Positions 63,963 to 64,000 of a stretch of DNA of 64,000 nt are shown in pieces. The position numbers were made by a program, and so were the translations under genes. This DNA comes from JAEUHO01 sp046350655 (lineage in GTDB: Bacteria > Planctomycetota > PLA2 > JAEUHO01). The notes below the pieces were generated by a model. That model saw only the letters and a list, made by a program, of their open reading frames with translations. It was not told the DNA's origin and ran no database searches. Location: assembly GCA_046350655.1 (NCBI GenBank), contig JAXMAB010000007.1, positions 248,001-312,000 on the forward strand. Reading direction: 5' to 3'. Each line of letters opens with the position of its first letter. Position 1 is the stretch's first letter.

Positions 63963-64000
63963 GGTCGCCGGTACGCGGACGACCCGCGACGACGCGCGGG

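Overview
This is a very GC-rich (roughly three-quarters G+C), gene-dense chromosomal window. No rRNA, tRNA, CRISPR array, transposase or phage gene was recognised. The gene content suggests a high-GC member of the Planctomycetota or a close relative: a MoxR/DUF58/BatA-type von Willebrand operon, very long PQQ-propeller/TPR proteins, a DUF4175-like protein, an ECF sigma/FecR pair, secreted squalene-cyclase-fold proteins, a tricorn-type protease and large secreted proteins of unknown function. This assignment is an inference from gene families, because no phylogenetic marker could be compared.

Left part, minus strand (1-15.7 kb). A cofactor, lipid and aromatic block runs leftwards as two transcription units. 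The first is panD - ispE - secreted M60 metallopeptidase - a three-domain AroD/AroE/AroK fusion, followed by a partial helical-repeat gene with its own promoter. The second is pssA - a FolK/PanC fusion - a secreted TPR/HEAT protein, joined by ATGA overlaps. Upstream lie a carboxypeptidase-regulatory-like gene with four apparent frameshifts and a secreted protein with a proline-rich tail.

Centre, plus strand (15.9-46.2 kb). Enolase overlaps a FtsB-like gene. Next come a PQQ-propeller gene with one apparent frameshift and the MoxR - DUF58 - VWA - VWA operon, whose four genes overlap. These are followed by a membrane thioredoxin/CcdA fusion, a TlpA-like redoxin and a 1490-residue PQQ/TPR protein. 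Then comes a block in which two paralogous secreted alpha-toroid (squalene-cyclase fold) proteins flank an ECF sigma factor, a FecR-type regulator, a DUF4175-like membrane protein, a 1408-residue coiled-coil/repeat protein and a small secreted protein. I read 20-46 kb as one large envelope or periplasmic investment with regulation (ECF/FecR), chaperone-like ATPase (MoxR), MIDAS adhesion-type domains and thiol chemistry. The joint function is not established.

Right part (46.4-64 kb). An orphan LarE-like sulfur transferase, a glycine-rich Ig-like lipoprotein and a TPR protein lie on the minus strand. fusA follows on the plus strand, then a tricorn protease and Rho on the minus strand, and tig-clpP on the plus strand. 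The longer intergenic gaps (27.1, 54.8-55.3, 59.0-59.5 and 61.0-61.7 kb) hold a dispersed 15-mer palindromic repeat, a 65-bp tandem duplication, terminator-like hairpins and promoters.

Regulatory signals are readable because A/T is so rare. Several genes have a TTGACG-like box 16 nt from a TANNNT box. At least seven starts have a TANNNT hexamer only 6-10 nt upstream, which predicts leaderless transcripts. All apparent frame breaks fit loss of one or two bases in G/C runs, so sequencing error is a real alternative to gene decay.
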